Shown here piece after piece: positions 6,553 through 14,139 of a stretch of 17,249 bases of DNA; positions within the stretch are counted from its first letter, which is position 1, and every line of letters starts with the position of its first letter. Source of the DNA: an uncultured Collinsella sp. (GTDB lineage: Bacteria; Actinomycetota; Coriobacteriia; Coriobacteriales; Coriobacteriaceae); contig URMR01000022.1 of assembly GCA_900548935.1 (NCBI GenBank), positions 1 to 17,249 on the forward strand, given 5' to 3'. The notes below the pieces were generated by a model. That model saw nothing but the letters and a program-made list of their open reading frames with translations. It was not told where the DNA came from and ran no database searches. Both the position numbers and the translations under genes were made by a program.

Positions 6553-9500
6553 TAGCGACCGTCGCCGCCGAGCAGCGCCAGAACATCCTCGCGGGTAAAC
6601 AGCGCCGACGAGATGCCGTCGCCGCCGAGCACGCTGTTGACCAGGTCGCGCTTGGACTCCTGCATCTGCATAATGCGTTCCTCGATCGTGTCCTTGGCAA
6701 TGAGTTTGTACACGGTCACGGTGTGCTGCTGGCCAATGCGATGCGCGCGGTCAGTCGCCTGATCCTGCGCCGCCACGTTCCACCATGGGTCGTAGTGGAT
6801 AACCACGTCGGCAGCCGTCAAATTAAGGCCCACGCCGCCCGCCTTGAGCGAAATCAAGAACACCGGCACCTCGCCCGCCTGGAACTGCGCAACCATCTTG
6901 GCGCGACTCTCTTTAGACGATGCGCCCGTAAGCTTAAGAAAGGCGATATCCTCCTTGGCCAGGCTCTTGCCGATGATATCGAGCATGCCCGTAAACTGGC
7001 TGAACAGCAAGATGCGGTGACTGCCGTCGAGTGCTCCGTGGACGAGCTCCATGCACGTATCGAGTTTGGCGCTTCCCGCCTTGTAGTCCGCATAGTGCAG
7101 ATGCGGGTCGCAGCAGATCTGACGCAGCTTGGTGAGCTCGGCAAGCACCTTGAGTTTATCTTTCTTAAACTCCCCGGCCTCGCGGTGCTGCACCTGCTGG
7201 GCGATGCGGTCCTGGTTTGCCAGGTAGAGCTTGCGCTGCTCGCCGGTAAGCTGCGCCATCACCGTATCCTCGATCTTCTCGGGCAGGTCGGCCACCACGT
7301 CTTCCTTGACGCGACGCAGCACAAACGGCGATACGAGCGCCTGCAGACGAGCGGCACTATCGCCCTCGGCATGCTCGACGGGACTTTCAAAGCGCTTGGC
7401 AAATGAGTCGCGCGTGCCCAGAAGGCCCGGCATCAAAAAGTCGAAGATGCTCCAGAGCTCGGACAGGCGGTTTTCGATGGGCGTGCCCGTCAGGGCAAAG
7501 CGCACGTCGGCAGGCAGGCGCTTTGCGGCGCGAGCCACCTGGGTAAGCGGGTTTTTAATGTACTGGGCCTCATCGAGCACCACGCGGGCAAAATCCTGCT
7601 CGGCATACTCATCGATATCGCGCCGCATAAGGTCATACGACGTCACGACCACGTTGTGCTCGGCGGCACCGGCAATTTGCACGCGACGCTGAGCCTTGGC
7701 GCCCACGATGGCACACACATCAAGCGAGGGGGCGAAGCGCTCCAACTCGGCAGCCCAGTTGTACACGAGCGACGCGGGACATACCACGAGCGTGGGCTTG
7801 GTATCCCCCGCCTCCACGCGCGCCAGAATGTGCGCGATCATCTGCAGCGTTTTACCCAGGCCCATATCGTCGGCCAAGATGCCGCCGAGGCCCAGGTGCT
7901 CGAGCGAGCCGAGCCACTGGTAGCCGTCGACCTGATAGCCGCGCAGCGTGGCCTTGAGCGAGACCGGCACCGTAAAGTCCATCTTGCCGAGCGTATCCAA
8001 GCGCTCGACGGTGCGACGGAATGCGGCGTCGCGATCGGCCTCGAGCGCCGGCGTGCGCGCGAGCATGCTGTCGACAAAAAGGGTGCTCGACGCGGGAAGC
8101 GACACGCCGTCGAGCAGGTCGACGGCGTCGACGCCCAGGTCCTCGGCAAGACCAAACGCGGCACGAGCGCCCTCGTCCAGGCGCACGATATCGCCGGATG
8201 TAAGGCGAGCGAATGTCTGGTGGCGCTTATACGAATCGAGATAGATGGCAAGGTCAGCCGCCGAAAGCCCGCTCGCGCCCAGCTCGACGTCGAGCAAGTT
8301 GCTCTTGACGGTGGCGCGCACCGAGAGCTTAGGCGCAGGGCGTACCGAGATCTGGCGCAGGCGGTCGCTGAGCATGGCCTCGCCAAGCTCGGACAAAGCC
8401 GCCAGTCCCTCGGTCAGCAGGCAGAACAGGCGGGCGTCATCGCGCTCCTCAAATGCCAGGCCGCCCTCGTAGAAATCGAAGTACAGGGCAGCCGTGTCCA
8501 TAACGCGAAACTCCGCCACCGTATCGCGGGGCGGAACGCCGGGGCGCTGTTCTTCGAAGGGGCTGCCCGGAGCACCCAGGCCAAAGAGATCTGCCGACCA
8601 ATCGCCGTAGGCCACCGTAATCTTGCAGGTCACAAGGCCATCGTCGACGCCAATCGCCATGGCAAAACTCGGCTCGGGCGCCACGGCATCGAGCACGGCA
8701 GGCGCGGTCAGGTCGGTGTAGTCACGCAAGATGGGCAGTGCCATGCGGCAGAACTCGCCCACCTGGTCGACGGCGATATGGACCGGCGTGCGGCAGGGCA
8801 ACAAGTGCGACAGGAACGGCGCCGCATGCTGGGCAAACGCCGTGTCGGTACGGCGCGCGCGGCGCGTATCGACCAGATAGGCTGCGTCGCCTGCGACAAA
8901 GCAGTACATATCGGCCGGCAGGCGCAAGTCGTAGCTGCCTCCCGCCGCCGATGCAATCTTGGCGGCAAGGAGCGGCGGGCACTTAGCCGGGACTTCGCCC
9001 TCCCCCTGCGGCGACGGCTCGACCACCACCTCGTAGGCGCGATGCGTCGTCGTTCCCCGCGACCAAGCAGGCTCAAAGGACATGGTCCTGCCGCGCAGCA
9101 GGTCAAGCACGGACACGATGGAATACTCGGATACCGGCAACTGACGCTCGGCGACAAAACCGCTGCGGGCAAAGTCATACGATGCCGAGCGCGAACTCGT
9201 GATGTCGCTCAGATAGGCGACCGTCATTGCGACAAAGTCGAGCAGCTTTGTCGACACGTCATCGAAAGCCTCGGGCACATGGACAAACGTAAGCTTCTTG
9301 CCATAGGAGAACGTACCACCGCGCACATAAGCATCGGCCATGCCGTCGATATCCTTAACCACGTAGGACACCGAACCGTAGCGAATGCGAAACTCGAGCG
9401 CCCAGTTAAAGCGATCGGCAAACAGCGGATTGTAGTACGGCACCAACGAGGGCTCCAACGCCGCTTTGGGGGCGTCGGGATCAACGGCACCGGCAAGCTT

Positions 9501-10025
9501 GCGGCGCATGTTCGCCAGCTCATCCATGCGCGCGTCCGAAAGATCGGAAAGCGCCGCCACAAGGCTCGGGCTCGTGGGGACGGGTGCCGGGAAGGGAAAA
9601 TTGGGGTTGACCGCAGATGCGGTGGGCGCGGGGTGTGTGGGCTGCTTTGACTGTGCGGGCGGTGCCGTAAACGTGCGGACCGGCGTACGCAAGCCCTCGA
9701 CGGGCTCGGCGCCACTGGCATCCAGATACGCCAGCGCCGTGGCGATAGCGTGCTTGCACATGCCGGAATAGCGGAAGGCGGCGGGGCAATCGCAGTCGTA
9801 GTCGACAACCTCGTGCTCGTCCATGTCGAGCGCCACGTGCGTCTTGTACAGGTCGCCGCGCGAGCCGCGCACCGTGCCCTCAATAGTCACATTTTTGGAG
9901 AAGCGCGAGCCGGAGTCCTCAAACGACAGCACGGCGCCGTTGAGCATGAGCGAGCGCCCCTTCATAAAGGTACTGCTGAGCGCCGCCTCCTTACGAAGCG
10001 CCTGCGCAAACGTCCCCTGCGCCAT
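6552..10025 (-). CDS. SNF2-family DNA translocase with N-terminal SWIM zinc finger
   Basis: Predicted ATP-driven DNA or nucleoprotein translocase of the bacterial SWIM-SNF2 class, 1157 residues; its cellular substrate is not established. Order: SWIM zinc finger (Cys78, Cys80, Cys90, His92 in CDC...CKH), a Pro/Ala-rich linker (about 116-155), a long bacterial SNF2-associated region (about 190-680), then the two RecA-like lobes. ATPase motifs are intact: motif I DDMGLGKT (719-726), motif II DEAQ (818-821), motif III ALTGTPIENR (844-853), motif V AGGVGLNLT (1062-1070) and motif VI QATDRAHRIGQ (1089-1099). The ATG at 10025 is preferred over in-frame GTG 10028 and TTG 10037 because GGAGGAA (10029-10035) would otherwise fall inside the coding region. 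It is co-directional with dnaE but separated from it by a palindromic element that fills the gap. Confidence 0.96.
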   Translation of the reverse strand: MAQGTFAQALRKEAALSSTFMKGRSLMLNGAVLSFEDSGSRFSKNVTIEGTVRGSRGDLYKTHVALDMDEHEVVDYDCDCPAAFRYSGMCKHAIATALAYLDASGAEPVEGLRTPVRTFTAPPAQSKQPTHPAPTASAVNPNFPFPAPVPTSPSLVAALSDLSDARMDELANMRRKLAGAVDPDAPKAALEPSLVPYYNPLFADRFNWALEFRIRYGSVSYVVKDIDGMADAYVRGGTFSYGKKLTFVHVPEAFDDVSTKLLDFVAMTVAYLSDITSSRSASYDFARSGFVAERQLPVSEYSIVSVLDLLRGRTMSFEPAWSRGTTTHRAYEVVVEPSPQGEGEVPAKCPPLLAAKIASAAGGSYDLRLPADMYCFVAGDAAYLVDTRRARRTDTAFAQHAAPFLSHLLPCRTPVHIAVDQVGEFCRMALPILRDYTDLTAPAVLDAVAPEPSFAMAIGVDDGLVTCKITVAYGDWSADLFGLGAPGSPFEEQRPGVPPRDTVAEFRVMDTAALYFDFYEGGLAFEERDDARLFCLLTEGLAALSELGEAMLSDRLRQISVRPAPKLSVRATVKSNLLDVELGASGLSAADLAIYLDSYKRHQTFARLTSGDIVRLDEGARAAFGLAEDLGVDAVDLLDGVSLPASSTLFVDSMLARTPALEADRDAAFRRTVERLDTLGKMDFTVPVSLKATLRGYQVDGYQWLGSLEHLGLGGILADDMGLGKTLQMIAHILARVEAGDTKPTLVVCPASLVYNWAAELERFAPSLDVCAIVGAKAQRRVQIAGAAEHNVVVTSYDLMRRDIDEYAEQDFARVVLDEAQYIKNPLTQVARAAKRLPADVRFALTGTPIENRLSELWSIFDFLMPGLLGTRDSFAKRFESPVEHAEGDSAARLQALVSPFVLRRVKEDVVADLPEKIEDTVMAQLTGEQRKLYLANQDRIAQQVQHREAGEFKKDKLKVLAELTKLRQICCDPHLHYADYKAGSAKLDTCMELVHGALDGSHRILLFSQFTGMLDIIGKSLAKEDIAFLKLTGASSKESRAKMVAQFQAGEVPVFLISLKAGGVGLNLTAADVVIHYDPWWNVAAQDQATDRAHRIGQQHTVTVYKLIAKDTIEERIMQMQESKRDLVNSVLGGDGISSALFTREDVLALLGGDGR

Positions 10026-10050
10026 CACTTCCTCCAATCTCGCATGCCAA

Positions 10051-10159
10051 ATGATTTTTCTGGGACGGGGATGAAAAAATCATTCCCGTCCCAGAAAGAC
10101 TGGTCTTCCGCCACACGTCACCCAAAATGATTTTTTAATCCCCGTCCCAGAAAAATCAT
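10051..10159. repeat. 109-bp palindromic element with 34-bp terminal inverted repeats (MITE/REP-like)
   Basis: Positions 10051-10084 are the reverse complement of 10126-10159 with a single mismatch (10073 against 10137); 22 bp and 11 bp on either side of it pair perfectly. Each arm begins ATGATTTTTCTGGGACGGGG and is itself a smaller inverted repeat (ATGATTTTT ... AAAAATCAT). A third core copy, CCCGTCCCAG (10085-10094), can pair with CTGGGACGGG in the left arm, giving an alternative 15-bp stem with an A5 loop. A small AAGAC/GTCTT hairpin (10096-10107) sits in the centre. No clear target-site duplication is seen. The A/T-rich arms contrast with the GC-rich genes. It begins one base after the dnaE stop and ends 15 nt before the SNF2 Shine-Dalgarno. 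No ORF is inside. Confidence 0.9.
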
Positions 10160-10160
10160 C

Positions 10161-13100
10161 TTAGATCACCGTCACGCGGCCTTGGTTGCCGACGATGGCC
10201 TTTGCCTCTGCCAACAGCGGAATCGAGCGTGCGTTGACCTTGGCCGGCACCTCGGCACGCAGCACACGCCCGTCCACCTGCTCGATAAAGATCTCCACGC
10301 GGTCGCCGCCCGGGTTGGCGGTAAGCACCGTGGCAAGACGCGCCATATTGCCCTGGCTAAAGCGGCTGTTGGGCACCATGACCTCAAACACCTTGGGCTT
10401 GTTGTTCTCCTCGTTGAGCTCCAGCGGCACGATCTCCTGCGCGATGATCTGGTCGCCGCGGTCCGAGCGCTCGAGCTTGCCCTTAATGCGCACAAACGCA
10501 TCGGACAGCTGCGCGCCGGTCTCGGGATCGACCTCGCCGTACAGGTACCCCTCGGCCTCCTTGTAGGTCTTGGGGAACACCACGACCGTGGCCTCGCCTT
10601 CCATGTCCTCGAGCTGCACGATGCCCATGGGGTCGCCGTTTTTGGTCACGCGCTTGGACACGCTCGAGACCATGCCGGCCCACCACAGCGCCTTGCCCTC
10701 GGGAATCTCCTGGTTGATGGTACCGCCCGTGGGGTTTTGCACCTCGTAGCCGGTATCGATCTGAGAGAACGAGAAGTCGCGTGCCTTGGCTAGTGCATAC
10801 TCAAACGGGCGCAGCGGGTGGTCCGAGACATAGATGCCCAGAACCTCCTTCTCCTGGCTCAGCTTAAGGTGACGGTCCCACTCCTGGCCATCCGGATCGG
10901 GCACGCTCACCTCAAAGCCCGAGCCCTCAACGTCGCCGAACATGTCGAAGAACGACGTCTGGCCGCTCGCGCGATCCTTTTGGCGCTTCACGGCGGCATC
11001 GATGATGTTCTCAGGGTTGTTCTTATCCACAAAGTGCATCATCTGGCGGCGCGGATACCCCGTGGAGTCAAAGGCGCCTGCCTTGATGAGTGATTCGATC
11101 ACGCGGCGGTTGGCCTGACTCGAGTCCACGCGCTCGACAAAGTCGTGCAGCGTCTTAAACGGACCGCCCGCCTCACGCTCGGCGATAATCGCCTGCGCCA
11201 CGCCGGTGCCCACGCCGCGGATGCCGGCCAGACCAAAGCGCACGCCTTCCTTGGTAGCAGTGAACTCGGTACCGGACTCGTTGACATCTGGCGACAGCAC
11301 GGGGATGCCGTCGTGGCGGCACGCCGAGACGTAGTGCACGATCTTGTCGGTCTTGCCCGTATAGGACGTCAGAACGGCCGCCATGTACTCGTGCGGATAG
11401 TGCGCCTTGAGCCACGCCGTCTGCATAACCAGAATGGCGTAGCCAGCGGAGTGCGACTTGTTAAAGGCGTAGGACGCGAACTCAAGAACATCGTCCCAAA
11501 TCTTCTGGGCGACCTCGCGCGTGTAGTTGTTCTTGATAGCGCCGTTCATCCAGTGGTCGTAGGTGGTCTCGTCCGAGCCATCCTCCCAGTGCAGCACCGT
11601 CGACGTGAGCAGCTTAATCTTTTTCTTAGCCACGGGCTTACGGATACGCGAGTCCGATTCGCCCTTGGAGAAGCCGCACATCTCGACGGAGATGAGCATA
11701 ACCTGCTCCTGGTAGACCATGGTGCCGTAGGTTTCGCCCAGAATGTCGTCCAGACGGTCGTCGTAGGAGACGGCCGGCTCCTTGCCGTTCATACGGTTGA
11801 TGTAGGACGAAACCATGCCGGCGCCCAGCGGGCCCGGGCGGTACAGAGCGATCAATGCTACGACGTGCTTGTACTCGGTGGGCTTCATGTTCTTGATCGT
11901 GGCCGTCATGCCGGCGGACTCGACCTGGAAGACGCCGGCGGTGTGGCCGGAGCCCATGAGCTTAAAGATCTCGGGGTCGTCAAAGGGAATCTCTTCCTCT
12001 TTGATGTCGATGCCGAAGTTCTTTTTGATGTTTGCCTTGGCCTTGGAGATAACCGTCAGCGTGCGCAGGCCCAAGAAGTCCATCTTGAGCAGGCCCATGT
12101 CGGCAACGGTATGGCCCTCGTACTGGGTAATCTCGACGCCGCCCTTGGTGTCGAGCTTGGTGGGCACATGCTCGTTGACGGGATCGCGGCAGATCAGAAC
12201 GGCGCACGCGTGCACACCCTCGCCACGGGTGAGGCCCTCAATCGAGAGTGCCGTGTCGATGATGCGGCGGGCATCGTCATCTTTTTTATAGGCCTCGGCA
12301 AAGTCGGGGTTAAACAGATCCTCTTTGCCGGGTTGCTTGTCGAGTACCTGTTTGAGCTTGACCTTGGGGTCGCTCGAGACCATCTTGGACAGGCGCTGGC
12401 CCATGTAGACCGGATAGTCCAGCACGCGCGCGGCGTCGTTGATGGCCTGCTTGGCCTTAATGGTCGAGTAGGTGATGACGTGGGTGACCTTCTCGGGGCC
12501 GTAGAGCTGGCGAACGTGCTCCACGACCTCGAGGCGCCGCTCATCGTCGAAGTCCATATCGATATCGGGCATCTCGGTACGCTGCGGGGACAGGAACCTC
12601 TCGAACATCAGGCCGTTCTCGAGCGGGTCGAACGCGGTGATGTTCATGGCGTAGGCGACGATAGCGCCGGCGGCCGAGCCACGGCCGGGGCCGACGCCGA
12701 TGCCGTTGTCCTTGGCCCATTGCACGTACTCGGCGACGATCAAGAAGTAGGCGGCAAATCCCTTGTCGCAGATGACTTTGTATTCGTACTCAAAGCGCTC
12801 TTTGATGTTGACGCCGCCGATCTCGCGCGTGGCCCAGTCGTCACCGTAGTGTTGGCGCAGGCCCTTCTCGCACTCGCGGCGGAACTGGCTCTCGTGCGTC
12901 TCGCCGGGATCGAGCAACGGGAAGCGCGGCAGGATGATGGAGTCCCAGTCCAGCTCAACGTAGCACTTGTCGGCGATCTCGAGCGTATTGTCGCAGGCCT
13001 CGGGGCAATACGGGAACATCGCCCGCATCTCCTCCTCGGTCTTCATGTAAAACTCCGAGCCGGTCATGCGCATGCGGTTGGGGTCGTCGACCTTGGCGTT

Positions 13101-13964
13101 CATGCCGATGCACATGATGACGTCCTGCACGGGCGCGTCCTCGCGACGCAGGTAGTGGAAGTCGTTGGTGGCGATGACCTTGACGCCCACCTGCTTGGCG
13201 ATGTCGATGAGCGTGCGGTCCATCTGCTCGTCGGTCAGGCCGTTGTCGGTGGTGATGCCGTGTTCCTGGATCTCGATGTAGAAGTCGCCGGGCTCGAAGG
13301 TATCACGGAAGGTCTCGGCCCACTTGATGGCGCCCTCCATGTCACCGCGGTCGATGTACTTGGGGATGATGCCCGCGATGCAGGCGCTCGTGCAGATCAT
13401 GCCCTTGGCGTGGCGGCGCAGGTTGTCGAGCGTCACGCGCGGCTTGTAGTAAAAGCCCTGCACGGCGGCCTCGGAAACCGTCTGCATCAGGTTGACGTAG
13501 CCCTCCTGGTCCTTGGCCAGAAGGATCATGTGGTAGAGCTCGGGCTTGTGGTCGCGGGCAAGGGTCTCGTCCGGCGTAAAGTAGACCTCGCAGCCAAAGA
13601 TGGGCTTGATGACCAGGGGCGGCTTGAGCTCGTCGATGTTGCCCTTCTCGTCCCACATGGCCATGTCCTTCACATACTGGGCATGCTCGCGCGGGTTTTC
13701 CTCGGGATCGGGCTCCACCAGCTCGTCGCGGCGGTCCTTTTCCAGGAAGGCCTTGTCGTGGCTCCAGGTTTTGTACTCGGGCGTATTGTGGTTGACGGCG
13801 TCGCAGGCCAGCGCCAGGTCGGGCACGCCATACATGTAGCCGTGGTCGGTAATGGCCACGGCGGGCATGCCCAGCTCAACGGCACGGTTGACCATATCCT
13901 GGATACGGGTTGCGCCGTCGAGCATGGAAAAGACAGTGTGGTTGTGCAGATGGACGAATGCCAT
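10161..13964 (-). CDS. dnaE: DNA polymerase III alpha subunit, DnaE1 type
   Basis: Replicative C-family DNA polymerase, 1267 residues. Order: PHP domain (1-about 330), palm, thumb and fingers with GPGRGSAAG (425-433), catalytic aspartates in PDIDMDFDD (466-474) and Asp629 in KMDFLGLRT, helix-hairpin-helix (GIRGVGTG, 914-921), a likely clamp-binding motif QTSFFDMF (1002-1009), an OB-fold (about 1092-1180) and a C-terminal domain. The PHP domain keeps His7, His9, Asp16, His41, Glu126, His145, Cys195, Asp268 and His270, the pattern of a metal-loaded proofreading exonuclease. Unusual are a charged insertion of about 60 residues between His41 and Glu126 and about 12 extra residues in the fingers (near 784-804). 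The ATG at 13964 has GGAG 8 nt upstream and the family N-terminus FVHLHNHT. It has its own candidate promoter, and a palindromic element follows the stop. Confidence 0.98.
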   Translation of the reverse strand: MAFVHLHNHTVFSMLDGATRIQDMVNRAVELGMPAVAITDHGYMYGVPDLALACDAVNHNTPEYKTWSHDKAFLEKDRRDELVEPDPEENPREHAQYVKDMAMWDEKGNIDELKPPLVIKPIFGCEVYFTPDETLARDHKPELYHMILLAKDQEGYVNLMQTVSEAAVQGFYYKPRVTLDNLRRHAKGMICTSACIAGIIPKYIDRGDMEGAIKWAETFRDTFEPGDFYIEIQEHGITTDNGLTDEQMDRTLIDIAKQVGVKVIATNDFHYLRREDAPVQDVIMCIGMNAKVDDPNRMRMTGSEFYMKTEEEMRAMFPYCPEACDNTLEIADKCYVELDWDSIILPRFPLLDPGETHESQFRRECEKGLRQHYGDDWATREIGGVNIKERFEYEYKVICDKGFAAYFLIVAEYVQWAKDNGIGVGPGRGSAAGAIVAYAMNITAFDPLENGLMFERFLSPQRTEMPDIDMDFDDERRLEVVEHVRQLYGPEKVTHVITYSTIKAKQAINDAARVLDYPVYMGQRLSKMVSSDPKVKLKQVLDKQPGKEDLFNPDFAEAYKKDDDARRIIDTALSIEGLTRGEGVHACAVLICRDPVNEHVPTKLDTKGGVEITQYEGHTVADMGLLKMDFLGLRTLTVISKAKANIKKNFGIDIKEEEIPFDDPEIFKLMGSGHTAGVFQVESAGMTATIKNMKPTEYKHVVALIALYRPGPLGAGMVSSYINRMNGKEPAVSYDDRLDDILGETYGTMVYQEQVMLISVEMCGFSKGESDSRIRKPVAKKKIKLLTSTVLHWEDGSDETTYDHWMNGAIKNNYTREVAQKIWDDVLEFASYAFNKSHSAGYAILVMQTAWLKAHYPHEYMAAVLTSYTGKTDKIVHYVSACRHDGIPVLSPDVNESGTEFTATKEGVRFGLAGIRGVGTGVAQAIIAEREAGGPFKTLHDFVERVDSSQANRRVIESLIKAGAFDSTGYPRRQMMHFVDKNNPENIIDAAVKRQKDRASGQTSFFDMFGDVEGSGFEVSVPDPDGQEWDRHLKLSQEKEVLGIYVSDHPLRPFEYALAKARDFSFSQIDTGYEVQNPTGGTINQEIPEGKALWWAGMVSSVSKRVTKNGDPMGIVQLEDMEGEATVVVFPKTYKEAEGYLYGEVDPETGAQLSDAFVRIKGKLERSDRGDQIIAQEIVPLELNEENNKPKVFEVMVPNSRFSQGNMARLATVLTANPGGDRVEIFIEQVDGRVLRAEVPAKVNARSIPLLAEAKAIVGNQGRVTVI

Positions 13965-14003
13965 GTGATGAGCTCCGATGCGGGTTCGTGTTCTGACTGA
14001 ACG

Positions 14004-14009
14004 ATTTTA
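14004..14009 (-). promoter_or_regulatory. Candidate -10 element of dnaE
   Basis: TAAAAT on the minus strand matches the -10 consensus at 5 of 6 positions and lies about 40 nt before the dnaE ATG in an otherwise GC-rich gap. No good -35 hexamer is visible 16-18 bp upstream; the region there reads TTCGGG and GGTACC. Confidence 0.35.
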
Positions 14010-14064
14010 CCCCACGGCACGGACGGTACCCGAACCTAGCCAAACCAACACGGCTCCTATTGAG

Positions 14065-14127
14065 TTGCGGTGAAATAGTTCCCGCTTGGGCCACCTGGGT
14101 CGCAATACAGGAACTATTCCACCGCAA
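14065..14127. repeat. 63-bp inverted repeat between addA and dnaE
   Basis: TTGCGGTGAAATAGTTCC (14065-14082) and GGAACTATTCCACCGCAA (14110-14127) are inverted copies, 18 bp with one mismatch, separated by 27 bp. In the minus-strand transcript the mismatch becomes a G-U pair, so an uninterrupted 18-bp stem can form 12 nt after the addA-like stop. No T tract follows. It could be a dispersed repeat, a transcript-end stabiliser or a protein-binding palindrome. Confidence 0.8.
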
Positions 14128-14139
14128 GTTATCTGAGGA

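Noticed and set aside
7656..9650. 664-codon open frame on the plus strand opposite the SNF2 gene
   Set aside because: Antisense shadow of a gene with intact helicase motifs; no domain and no credible ribosome site.
11145..14000. 951-codon open frame on the plus strand opposite dnaE
   Set aside because: It is the antisense of a certain dnaE gene in GC-rich DNA, where third-position GC bias suppresses stops; composition is Val/Gly/Leu/His/Asp-rich with no recognisable domain.
13984..14004. GTTC-N5-GAAC near the dnaE promoter as an SOS box
   Set aside because: Half-sites are in the wrong order and spacing for the LexA operator GAAC-N4-GTTC.
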